Shown here piece by piece: positions 35,202 to 47,070 of a stretch of DNA of 64,000 nt; positions within the stretch are counted from its first letter, which is position 1, and each line of letters starts with the position of its first letter. The DNA comes from Cryptomeria japonica (taxonomy: Eukaryota > Streptophyta > Pinopsida > Cupressales > Cupressaceae). The position numbers and the translations under genes are program-made. The notes below the pieces were generated by a model. That model was given only the letters and a program-made list of their open reading frames with translations. It was not told the DNA's origin and searched no databases. The stretch spans positions 532,622,291-532,686,290 of the forward strand of contig NC_081409.1 in the NCBI RefSeq assembly GCF_030272615.1, written 5' to 3'.

Positions 35202-35934
35202 ATGAATTTTACTACTGTTAATCCAACCTATAATATTCCCATGAGAAGACACTGTATAATTAAGGCTTCCCAAGGTTTAATTACCAAGGAGATGGAGCCT
35301 AATTTGGATAAATTTCTCCATGAGGATATTGGTGGTTCTTCCAATCCTACAAATTATGTCATTTATCCTCATTCTTTACATAATTCTCATGATGTGGATG
35401 AATCACTAACTAGGGTTTTATTTGACCAATTGGAGAAGATTGACAATCAATTTGAAAATATTCAACAATAGATGAGTTAACAATATCCAAAAAGTGAGGC
35501 CCTACCATTTATTGAAGGATTAAAAAGAATGGTTCAAAGTGATAAACTTGGTGTTGATGTGTTGTGTGGTATTGTTCATATTGTTGATACTAATTTATTA
35601 TACCTATGAAGAGTTGTGTTGAAGTCTTTGGTTATACAAAACCTCCTAGCCAAGCTAATCATTCCATTCCTTTGACTATCACTATGGCTAGTGTTCCCAC
35701 CTTTACATCAAACATCATGGATACCTCTACACAAAATGCCATACCTACAAATATTAGTCTAGGGGATAATTCCTCTAATCATAATTCCTTCATACCTCCT
35801 CCTCCGAGTCTTACTTTTTTTACCCAATCTTCACTAATACTTACTTATCATAGTGTTCCACCTCCTTATTCTCAACCCCTAACTTCATATAACATTATTC
35901 CTCCTTATTCTCAAACTCCTCCTTTATTCAACAA
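35202..35934 (+). pseudogene. Gag N-terminal part of the gag-protease element
   Basis: ATG at 35202 opens MNFTTVNPTYNIPMRRH for 89 codons. It contains DESLTRVLFDQLEKIDNQFE, similar to the start of Ty3/gypsy gag polyproteins. After a stop and a shift the frame at 35606 continues with a Pro/Ser/Thr-rich linker (SVPPPYSQPLTSYN, IPPYSQTPP). It is cut at 35935-35939 by the solo LTR and resumes at 39748. Stops at 35469 and 35606 show decay. Confidence 0.65.
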
Positions 35935-38429
35935 TGCTATGTGAGGCCTCACCTCAACTCAGTCTGACATTCAGTGGATTTTATATTTTAGACTATTATG
36001 GATACTTTATTTTGATGCATTTTGAGACTTAGAACTTATATGATTTCAGGATTTGGATAACATTGCTATGATTTGATGATTTACTTACATGCTTTTTGAG
36101 ATAGAACACTACATGGTTATTAGATAGAATGATATTGCAATGATAGATGTCGATATTGAATTTGCAGGACTTTATTCTGAATATAGAACTACGATGTATG
36201 TTTAGTTTATGTGAATTGGGATGAAAATTGCTTATGTGAAATTGCTTGGTAAAAGTTGTATTTGATCTGTGCAGATGAAAATTGGATGCTACTGATGATG
36301 TGCATTGTTATATTATTGAATTATATTATAATTGGATATTTGGAAGTACTAATGTGTAAATTGAGATGCGCAGGAAATTTACCATGTGACCATGGAAAAT
36401 TACGGAGAATCAAACCTAGACCTATGTATGTTCGTAAAGCCAGGGTTTGTCTATTTGGAGAGACAACACCCCGTTTGTGTTGTATTTTATTCGTAACTGT
36501 ATATGCTGCATGAGTGTTAAAGTGTTAATTAAATTTTAATGTGTAAAAACCTCAAGAGACAATTTCATGTTTTATTTTTGTAAAAATATTTTATTAGTGT
36601 CACTTGACACGTGTGTATTTAAATTTAAATATTTTATTTTGTCTCTTGGTGGGAAAGTGTTTAATTATAATTAATCTTAAATAAATTAATGTGTTGTCAT
36701 AAATACTTTGGGAATATAATATTTGGAGTGGTCAACTTATGTTTGACTCGAAAATAAACTTCAGAAGGGTTTAAAATGGGTTAAATGAACACCTAGGGGT
36801 AGTTTAATAGGGTTTCCTAAAGCCCATAAGGTATACCTAGGGGTTAGGGGTAATTTTAGGCAAGTTTCTACTTTATAATGATCTTTTTAACGCTTTAAAA
36901 ATTGGCTTTTTTGAGTTGAGCGAAAATTGAAAATTGAAGTTAAATCAAATCAAGTTTTTTCCTTTTGGAAGGGGAGTCTTTTTGCATTTTGCTTTCTTTC
37001 TTCTTTTTGTTTTTTTTTAGAATCCTGTGAGAACTCAGAGAGTGAGCTTCTTAAGGAGGATTTTTGGGAATAGCAGGGTAATCACCCACTCTCCATTTTT
37101 GGAGACAGAAGAAAAATAATGTTATGGAATAGAGGAATTTGAATAAGGGTAGAAGGAAAAAGATTTGTGGATTGGGCAGCTCTTCATCAGATATCATAAT
37201 AACCTTTGGGCAGATTAAGGTTGGTTTCAATTTTTACTTTTAATATCTTCTTCTTGTTTATGTCTGGAAGTTGTTTGTATAAGAAATCTGTGTTCTTGAA
37301 AGTTTATGTTTGAAAATCTCTTGGTATTTTTGCCTTATGAAAATGTTGTGTTTTGGGAGTTTTCTCAAGATCTCTTACTCTTGGGAGAGAAGAGGATCTT
37401 GAGGGTGGTAGTAGTGACAGCCCTCGAGTGAGAGACTCTCTGTTGAGAGCGATCACAAGGGATCTTTGTGTGACCCTTGCTGCATGGCCTGTTTGTGCAA
37501 TGGGGGTCATAAGGAGGGATATAAGGCTAGAATGCCTTTGGGGGGCATAAGGAATAAGGGGTTGAGGTTCTTGATATTTTTATTGTGCCATGAGGTGGCT
37601 TCTTGTTTATTTCATACTTGCAGATTCTCCTCAGGGTATTTGGTCCACTACCACCCATTGAAAATATTCATCACCAGAGTGTGGTGCTGTGAAAGCCAAG
37701 TTGGGAATGTGTCTGAAAGTGAGTCTGTATGCATTGCTTTCTATGTGTTTGCCTGTTTGTTACCCGTCTAGGAATTGGTTCTCCGAGCTCGGGGGTGGCT
37801 ACCAGTTAGCCTAGGCTGGGAGGTGAGCACTCCGTGGTCATATTTGTGTTTTCTATTATGCAGGAAAATCAGAGGAAAGAGAATAGGAACCATGAAAGAG
37901 ATACAGAAGATTGTTATTGAAGATATTTGAGATCAGTTGCAGATGTTCGTTTAAAGTTGTTATAGAAATATGCCTCATTCATAGAAAAGAGAAGCAAGTT
38001 GTATTTTGTGAAAGTAGACTTGAAGTTTTATTGTTGTGACTATTCAGAGAAAACATTCTGTAAATTGGTAGAATATTTAGAAATGTTTTAAAAAAGAAAA
38101 GCTTGTTATTTCTACTTCTGGTTTATTTGAAAAAGAAAAGTTAATTTGTGTTGCATGCAAAAGCTTCTTGTATTATGGAAAGAAATAAAAGAATTGTTTT
38201 CATTTAGATTTTACCTGTATTTTTAATTGAGGCAAATTAGAAGTTTATTTATGCTGGGAGCTTTTAAGTATTTTAAATGGAAAAAAGTTGTTTTATGTGA
38301 ATATTTTATTCGAAAAAAAAAATAATGAATGAATTTCTTTATTTCCAGAAAAAGTATAATGAATCTTTGAATAATACTCTAAATTGTATTATAGTTAGCA
38401 TTGATTTATAAGCTTATTTTATAGATGTA

Positions 38430-38675
38430 TTTAAATAAATATATATATATATATATATATTTGATTAAACTTAATGTTTTTCCCTTTATTATATTAGTTT
38501 AAAATTTTGCATGTAAAATTCTCTTTTTAAAAAAATATATATATAAATTTTATATTGAATTAAATTCCATCTTTTTAACTATGAATATAAAAGTTATGTG
38601 TATTTAAATATATACATATATATATATATATATAAATATATATATTTATATATATATATATATATTTTTATATAT
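38430..38675. repeat. AT dinucleotide microsatellites
   Basis: (AT)n runs at about 38440-38461 and 38608-38670, directly upstream of the GC-rich palindrome array. Further runs lie at 39238-39305 on its other side. Confidence 0.9.
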
Positions 38676-38709
38676 TATATTTAAAAAAAAAAAAATTTAA
38701 AAAAAATAA

Positions 38710-38945
38710 TGCATTGGGTCCCCGTGGACTCCACTGTGTGTACGCACAGTGGACGACCGCGCAGCGCCCACTGTGAGCACACACAGTGGAGCCGCTCGTG
38801 GCTCCCACTGTGTGGGCACACAGTGGACGGCCACGGCCGCCACTGTGTGGCCACACAGTGGAGCTGTTAGCGGCGCCCACTGTGTGGGCACACAGTGGTG
38901 CTGCGGCGCCCACTGTGCGCTCACATAGTGGCGCGTGCGGCCAAG
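38710..38945. repeat. Six tandem GC-rich palindromes of the CCACTGTGTG...CACAGTGG type
   Basis: Six hairpins with arms such as CCACTGTGTG and CACACAGTGG are spaced about 37-42 bp apart, separated by GC-rich linkers (GCGGCGCC, GGCCACGGCCGC). The block is very GC-rich inside an LTR that is otherwise AT-rich. No coding capacity is supported: open frames here are simple consequences of the repeats. Confidence 0.92.
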
Positions 38946-39234
38946 TTCGTTTTCCCCTCCTCCGTGACCTGCGATGAATTGGTTTTATGGCTGCCAAGGG
39001 CTTCGGCCCAGCCAAAAAGAGATTGACTGTTAAAAAAATATAAATGGTTTAGAACCCTAGCCGAATGGGGCTAGGGCAAGTTGTTATTAAAAAAATAAAT
39101 AATATAAGTAGATTAGATAACATTTAAGTGGGGAGATTAAAACCCTAATTAGGGTTGGGGGGAAATATGAAGCAATTTTCAGGAAGGTATAATGGTTTTT
39201 AAATTTAGAATTAAAATATTGTCATTTATGCCAA

Positions 39235-39267
<33 letters not shown>

Positions 39268-39752
39268 CCATATATATATATATGGGTATATATATATGTA
39301 TATATATGAATTTTTGAGTATTATGAATAAGTAATTAAATTATAAATATATAAATATATGCATATTCTAATATGAATATATGTATATATTTATATAATCC
39401 TGATTTTAATTTGGGATAAATTATAAGGAGAAATATAAAAGAATTGAGAAGACTATATGGTCATATTGGAGGATAAATTAAAATATCTCTCCTATTTACT
39501 TTAGTTTGATTAATTTAATAAAACTATTGGTTAAGTATCTCTTGGAGATAGAATTTAAACCAGGAGGTCTTTTTTCCGCAATTAAAATTAAACAATTTAT
39601 CGATGCTTAGTTCGTATCAGAATTAGCTCGAATTTAATAATGGAAATTTCATTAACGCTTGTCATGAGAGTGAACTTGTTAATTAATTTAGTATGTTTTT
39701 AAAAAAAAAAATTTGTTCCGTTTTTGCCCTAAATTTTGGGCATGACATGCTA

Positions 39753-41515
39753 CCCCTCCTTCTCAATCCAAAATGTCCAATTTTAATCCTTCTACTAAAG
39801 CTACCATCAGTAGTCTATCCCAAACAGTGTCTTCCTTGCAACAACAAATCACTTCTATGAATCAATCTAAGTATAATGTGCCCACATTTGATGTAGCAAA
39901 CCCATTATCCAATGACATTGTCTGAGTTATCCCTCCTAGACATGTAGAAGTCCCTCAATTGGAGCTTTATAATGGAAAAGGTGATCCCTTGACTCATTTT
40001 AAAACATTTCAAACTTTATGTAGTGACTTTGCTCATGACCAAATATTGTTGGCTAAATTATTTACTAGAAAACTAAGGGATAAAGATTTGCAATGGTATT
40101 GTTCTTTGCCTTATTATTCTATTAGTTTATTTCAACAATTGGCTAATGCTTTCATTCAATAATTTCACAATAATATTGGTTCTAAAATTACTTTGAATTA
40201 AAGAAAAAGTGAATGATTTTATTAGTAGATATAAGAATTTGTATTTTCAAATTTATTTTCCTATGTCTGATCAAGATATTCAAAGAATTTTTATTTCTAC
40301 TTTGCAAAAAGACATTAGAGATAAACTTCTCTTTTTTGAGTTTACTTCCTTTACGCAGTTGTGCACAATACTTCACAATTATCACCTTACTGTGAGTCAA
40401 TTGGAACAATCCTCTTCAAAGGCTCCAAATGATAAAAGTGAAAGTGCTCAACAACATTTTACAAAGTTCAAACTAAATAAGGGATTCATCAAATTAAATG
40501 ACAACAACACTCAAGTAGCAGCTGCAACAAGTTTGCCTCCTTTGTCCAAATACTTTAGAAAAGAATTGACTCCTCTTAATGAATCTTTGCATAGTATTAT
40601 GCCCCAATTATTAAAAAGGAGTGTGTTGAAAATTACCCCTATTAAACCAATTGATACAACTAAGCCTTTGTTGTCTGCCTTTGATTCCAAAGCTTTTTGC
40701 CAATACCATCGTCAACCCAGTCATGACACTGAAAAAGTGTTAATCCTTGAGAAGTAAGATTCAAGACTTTATTGATAACAATACCATATTTGTGGTTTTT
40801 GTGAATGATAAAGGAAACAAATCCATAGATCCTCCTAATCAAAATCTTCAAATTTTAACTGATCCTTTACCTTCCCATTCCACCAATGTGATTGAGACTG
40901 ATCGTTTTGACCTCTCTCCCAATGATCTTGGCCTTGAGTCTAATAATGTGGTGAACCTTATTGATAAAAATGAAACTCCTAAGGACTTATGCATTATATT
41001 TTATCCTGGTGAGACTATTGAAGCACCCGATGGCCCATTATATATCACCGTGAGAATGAAAGGCATACCCTCTTGAGAGGTACTCATTGATCTGGCTTGT
41101 ATGATTAATGTGATAACTGGAGAATTTCTTTATACTTTACAATTGCATCAAGTAATATATTAGAAATATGATGTGGTGATTAAAATATTTGATGGTTTCT
41201 CTTGTCCCACCATTGGTTCTATTTCTCTTCCCATTGAGGTTGGTACTAAAGCTTTAGATGTTACCTTTGCTATCATTCCTACATTGAAATAATTTCATGT
41301 GAAGTTGGGACATCCTTGGCTTTCTTCCATGAAAGTGATCCCTTATACTATTCATAAATGTTTAAAAATCCATCTTGATGACAAGATCATAACTATTAAT
41401 CATAGCATGTACCAACCCATGATTAGGCAAAGAGATGTTTGTCTTGATTATTTTTGGTTCGAACAATTTCAACCTCTTAAACCTAGAAGTTATTATTTTT
41501 GGACCTTGATATGAC
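39753..41515 (+). pseudogene. Gag core and protease-like region of the gag element
   Basis: After the solo LTR the gag continues with VPQLELYNGKGDPLTHFKTF, LAKLFTRKLRDKDLQWYCSL and FISRYKNLYF, and then FISTLQKDIRDKLLFFEFTS, the retrotransposon gag core. From 40747 another frame reads MRSKIQDFIDNNTI. From about 41080 a protease-like segment reads VLIDLACMINVIT, where D-S/T-G would be expected, then LDVTFAIIPTL and LGHPWLSSM. The Asp is present, but the following residues Leu-Ala are not those of an active site. Frameshifts lie near 40200 and 40740. No RT follows. Confidence 0.7.
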
Positions 41516-43007
41516 TAGCTATTATTATTATTATTACTACTACGACTACTATTATAATATTAATTTTATGAGTAATGTTAGATAGAAAAGATAAATTGAA
41601 ATGAGGTTGAAGTTTTTAAATAAAAAGGAATTTAAGTGGTGACACACACACGAGGTCATAATTTATTTGAAAATTACTTATTTACTCAATATCCTAATTG
41701 AGAATATGGTGTAGGAGAAATAAGAAGATTCTAGAAAAATAAAATTTAAATTCAAAATATTAAGGAATAAATATTATATTTAGCAAATATATGACATGGA
41801 AGTTACAAAATTATTCTATGACAAAAATAATTCTATTCATGGCATTTTTATGACAAATGAGTTACAAAATGCATTTTGATAAAATGGAGGAGAATTCACA
41901 TATGAATTTTGAATGCATGGTCAAATGTAACCCCCACTATTTTCTCAATATGCTATTTAGCACATGTTGGAGGAGGAAATGAGAAGGTTCTAGAAGAGAA
42001 TTTCAAATTCAATTTTTGCATAAAACCCCCACTATGACAATTAATCATTTTGCATGAAATTATTTTGGTAAAAGAATATGAAAATCAATTAATTTATTTT
42101 GTAGTGGGAAAATGATTCTCTTTTCTATATATTGAGTTCTAGATTTTTGAAAAAGGGAAATTCATTGGTTTTTGATGATAAAGTAATCTTGAAATTCTTA
42201 TGAATTTATTTTCAATATCATGTTAGTTGTAGGAGAAATTTTGTAGATGTGTTGCAATATTTTGGAGAAGATCATTACCAAGCTTCAAGGAGGAATTGAA
42301 GGAGGTCAGCAAGGTTCTTCATTCCAATCCAGGTTCCCCTCTTGCACATTCATTGCTTGCTTTTTCTTTTCAAAGAAAATTTTCTTCTCGTCTCCTTAAG
42401 TATTTTGCACATAAGAAATTTTGTATTGTTTTTTTCAAAAGAAATCTCTTTTTATCTATTTATGTTGATGGATTTAATCAAATACATGTAACAAAATTGC
42501 TTTTCTATCAAAAAAATAAAAATAAAAACAAAAAAATCTTCTTCTTTATTCTACATGTAGGAAATAAATTGGTTCATAGATTTGTTTCAAAATATGCATA
42601 TACAAATTTGAATATTGTTTAATCTGTTCTTCAATCAACTTTCTTTATTTTACAAAAATCAGTTTTTTTTTATAGATTAAAATATATATATTAGAATAAC
42701 TTGAACAAAAATAAATTTGTTGCCAAAATAATCTAAAATCAGAATAAAGAAAACAAAAAATAGAAATATATCCATCTCTGTGGATTTTAGGAAAATATTC
42801 ATGTCTCTGGATTTTAGGAAAATATTCATCTCTGTGTATTATAGAAAAAAAATTCATCTCTTTACTTTTTAGAAACATATTATCTCTTTGGATTTTGGAA
42901 AAAAATAAATTATTCCCTATGCCTTGATTAAAAAATTATATATATAAAAAAATAAGTAAATCTTGCCTTGATTAATAAATTAGTAAATTTCCCTTCATAT
43001 ATATATA
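41516..43007. other. Non-coding AT-rich region after the protease-like segment
   Basis: Starts with a trinucleotide tract (TTA/TAC, about 41519-41560). No RT, integrase or LTR could be recognised. Contains a short tandem repeat at 42770-42905. Confidence 0.5.
42770..42905. repeat. About five copies of a 28-bp unit
   Basis: ATTCATCTCTGTGGATTTTA followed by GGAAAAT recurs with increasing divergence towards the right. Confidence 0.85.
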
Positions 43008-46000
43008 TATAATGCCCCGCCAGGAAACCCTGAAGGGATTAAGCCATAACACAAGAATAGAGTGCAATATTTTTTTTTTAAAGTTACACAACATTAAGAT
43101 ACAACAAGATATCAAAGATTTAGATTACATAGCGGAAGACATCAACTAACACCTAAAGAGTTTCCCAATGTGATTGCTTAATTACACATTTAACTTAACT
43201 CACACTAATAAATCCAATAAGCTGATTTTCTTTAAAACGAGATAATTCTTAAACAAGGATAATTTCTTTCAGATAGATGAAAATATAAATCACAAGACAA
43301 GATTCATAATATACATTCAAGCTTTTCATTAAAATATAAGTCATGCATCTAATATTCTAACAAACTAGAATTTCATCATAAACATATGAGATCTTCCATG
43401 CGCACTTAATTTCCTTAACAATGACTGAATATAATCCATAATCATTAGCTACATTCTTTCATATTCCAATTTACTACATTGAAGAAAGGACTGCATACAT
43501 GCATTAAAAATTAATTTCATCTTATCCACTTATACATTCTATCAAAATGTCATCCATACATGCTAACACTAAACATGAAACATGAGGACAAAAGCATCAC
43601 ATAACACCAAGATGATCTCGGAGTTCACCCCTAAAGGGCTACATCTCTGGGTTTGCTCAACTGTAAGACCCCTCTGATAATTAATAAATTTTAGAATACA
43701 TGAGGTTCTCATAATTTACAATCCTGCCATCAAGGCAAAACATAATCAATATACAAACGACCACATCGGTCAATAAATACATAAATGATCCCTTAAAAGG
43801 AAAGGATCCAGCTGAACATAATCGAAGCTAATATAAAGGTCCATTAGAGCATCCACAAAACTGAGTCATCGGAACCCAAGGTCTAACATGAAATTAGGTT
43901 CTCACAAGGGCATAAGCGACAGGACGACTCCACAAAAGTGTTCCTATCTGGACAATACAACAACACACTAGCGAACATAGGGGACAAGTGTCATCACACA
44001 ACCTGGTACGGTTACCATGGTAGGTCTTCGTAGGTCCTGGCCCCATACACTAGGTTACCTTGGAAACCTAATCCAAACCTCCAGCCCATCCAAGCCTTAT
44101 GTGGACCCACACATCCTTTCGTGAAGACAAGGATGATGGTTTGCCATTTCAGGCCTTCTCACAGCATGTCAAGTCTATGTTAGCACTCGTCCCATGTGTG
44201 AGGCACAATTATCTTACTTAGAGATTACATTCTAATCTAGTGTTAGGTTATCACTTATTAGACTCACTTTCGATGGGTTACCCAGCAGCCACTTTGGGCA
44301 CGACCACCAATCAAAAGCCACTTTCCCATATGACACTAGACTATACTCAAACGAACTCAAAACCCAAGGAATACACATGGTTAAGCTAATGGAGTTCAAA
44401 ATGGAGAAAACAACCATTTGGTCAAACATGACATCATATGAGGTGCATTGATATACGGTACTCTAACTAGAGACCTGACCAACTATGGTCAACTACAAGT
44501 CGTCATTCGACACCCACATAAAGGATATGACCGATACAACACCACAACAAAAATAATAGTCAACTCGAGACCGAGGATAGAAACAGGTACTCAAATCAAC
44601 CATACGATAGGGTCCAATCAAACAAAGCAAGGCTTGCCTTTGCTTAAGCAAAAGTGAATACATAAATTAAACTCGCATAGGCAATAACCAGCAGATACAA
44701 TCTTTCGAAATGATTTAAAACATTAAATGTCGATCAAGTTTTCTACATTGTCCAAGTTTCCAAAATACACTAACAGGAAATCATCATTGCAAGGTGAATA
44801 CAATACCACAATTTGCAATAGTACCATTGTCTATTTCTCAAACAAACGAAAACTATAATTAAACCATCCATTTTACTAAATGAGATTATCAGTAACTTAA
44901 CAATTTTTCCAAATGATACTTAATTAAATTTCCAAAAGCATATCGTTTAAATTCATAATGTCCAATGATAAAATATTCATTTCTAACATTTCCAGATGGC
45001 CTATAACATTAAAATCTTCAATTAATATATACTCCTGAAATATGTATATTTTATCTCAAAAAATTTTCCAACAAAATAATATTCTATTTTTTTTCAAAAA
45101 GATGCACCTCTAATATTATAGGTCCAAAAGGATTAAATATTAATTCATATATATTTATTAACCCACGGATAATAAAATATACACAATTAATAATTAATAA
45201 GACATAATAATAAGATTAAATATTAATTAATATATATATATATATATATATATATTAATTTTCATTAATAAAATATATATTATTAATAATTTAATAATGT
45301 CCAGCTTTCACATTAAATATTAATTAACATATATATATATATATTTATTTCCATTTCATAAACATATATTAATATTAATTAATAATTAATTTTAAAAAAA
45401 CTTAATAAAATAAAATGCTTTTAAATTAATAACTTATTTATTTATTTTTTGTTTTAACTAAAAAAAAAATAATAAAAAAAAATATAAAAAGGGGGGCGGT
45501 GAGGGCCGAGCCCGCCTCCCTTACACGGGGGTTGGGCGGCCACTGTCATGCCCTAACCACGGCGGTGCCTCCGTGGGCAACATAGGTCCAGCTTTGCCTA
45601 CGTGGCCACAGTGGGGGTCGTAGTGAGTTGCGGCCACCGCCGGCTGCGCCTGCGCAGGGGGAGGAGGCGGGTAGAGCTCCGCTCCCCGCTCTCCAAACCC
45701 CCAAAATAAAATAAATTTTTATATATATTTTTTTCTTTCATTCAATTCAATTTTTAAACAAACAAATCGATTTTAAGATTCACAATTTTGATTTAAATAT
45801 AATTTTCTTATCAAAAAGACAAACCCCATTTCATTATTATTATTATTTTTAAACACAAACACCCATTTGTTTAAAACAGTCTCATAATGAGACTTAAATA
45901 AAAAATTCCAGCATAATAGAGGTTTTCAAAATTGAAAGAATATGTGGAAAAACCATCCAAATAAATAATCCTTTTGGGCATAAGAAAGCTCATTTTTCAT

Positions 46001-47070
46001 GCAAGGATTCAAGCAATAAACCAATATCAACTAATTTCCACAATGATTCATAACCTTGAGGGCAATCAATGGAGAGATTAAAACCAAATAGCAGCTCAAG
46101 AAATCCTTCTCCTTCCAAAATCCCCAAATCTTTCATCCAAAATATTTTCCAAAAATATATTTTTCTCCAAAAAATTCAATCCCCAATATTTTCCAAAAGT
46201 CTAGGTTATAAGGGAAATGTTTGACCAGAATTTTTATTTTGGAATTAAAATTTTTATTTAAAATAATTCCTCAAAAATCATTATTTTCCAACTATATCAA
46301 TATATTAACTTGCTTCCAATTTAAATTTGATTTTTTTCCAAATAACTGAATTTAACCTTTCTATTTCCAAAATGCCAACAAGATTAAATTAATTCTATTT
46401 CAATTAAATTAAAATCTTTCTTTTCATAGGCATAGACATAATACATTTAATATTTAAATTTAACCATTTAATTGAACTTGCTACCAACCTGAATTTGGGC
46501 AATTCAATTAATGATTAATCACATAGAGAAATCCTGATTAATTTAGTCCATTAATCTTTAATGCACAAACACATATTTAATCAAATTAAATACTAAGGAC
46601 TAATTACTCAATTTAACCATACACACCAAACATGCAACCCAAGAAGCCAAACGGATAGACGACCCACAAACCCAACCAAAGGGAATACCGACGACGACTG
46701 ATGATGCTCACTTGAGCACGACTATGGTCAAACAAGGATAACACGACCACCTAATCCAACTCTAAGGATTAAAGAGGTACACTCAAACCTGCAAATCCAG
46801 GTGGAGACGAACCTCGCACCCATGTGGTACTGTACCTGAAATCTCCTGCAACCAAGAGTCATATATGCATACATATATAAACTTAATGAAAGCATTAGCC
46901 CGAGATAATAACACGAAATAGGAGAATTAATTAATTTGCATACAAATTGGTGGAAAAACCACATTAACAGCTATGCACTAAATCAAAACGTTTGACTATA
47001 ATCATTATATTATGATAAACTAACCAAGGTCAAACCGAGATTAGGAATTGATTAGGGTAGGGGTACTACA
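43008..47070 (-). repeat. 3' LTR of the LARD element, about 4.06 kb
   Basis: Aligns along its whole length with 50776-54988, with roughly 5 per cent mismatches in the part that I compared. The plus-strand start reads TATAATGCC where the other copy has TGTAATGCC, so the terminal TG is mutated. Compared with the other copy it lacks about 124 bp at 46092, with AGC at both borders, and about 40 bp in the GC-rich island. Confidence 0.9.
45488..45705. repeat. GC-rich island in the 3' LTR of the LARD element
   Basis: About 215 bp of strongly GC-rich DNA between A-runs, with inverted pairs such as GGCCACTGT and ACAGTGG. The counterpart in the other LTR is at 53234-53495 and is longer. Open frames on both strands here reflect base composition; I do not consider them genes. 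Confidence 0.7.

Larger units (their letters stand above)
35940..39747. repeat. Solo LTR of about 3.8 kb inserted in gag
   Basis: It begins TGTGAGGCC and ends GGGCATGACA, and is flanked by the 5-bp direct repeat TGCTA at 35935-35939 and 39748-39752. Reading across it rejoins the gag frame of the host element. No coding frame, primer site or internal second LTR is visible, so it is best read as a solo LTR. Orientation is unclear; a TTATAAT box near 36870 would suit plus. It contains a GC-rich palindrome array and several AT microsatellites. Confidence 0.75.
27111..41515 (+). mobile_element. Gag-protease retroelement without RT or integrase, disrupted by two insertions
   Basis: A probable 5' LTR end at 27737 is followed by a primer-site-like sequence, a repeat-rich leader, and gag and protease-like frames. 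A LINE (28165-34966) sits in the leader and a 3.8-kb solo LTR (35940-39747) sits in gag. After the protease-like region no RT, RNase H or integrase motif appears before the next element at 43008. Either the 3' part was deleted or the element was non-autonomous. I could not find a 3' LTR matching the sequence before 27737. Confidence 0.6.

Noticed and set aside
38668-39015. Open frames across the GC-rich hairpin array
   Set aside because: Frames on both strands encode only the repeated unit (such as TVGAA, HTVEL). They arise from a repeat length and composition that avoid stops.
35940-39747. Helitron or MITE instead of solo LTR
   Set aside because: A 5-bp target duplication with TG...CA ends and no terminal inverted repeat longer than a few bases fits an LTR better.
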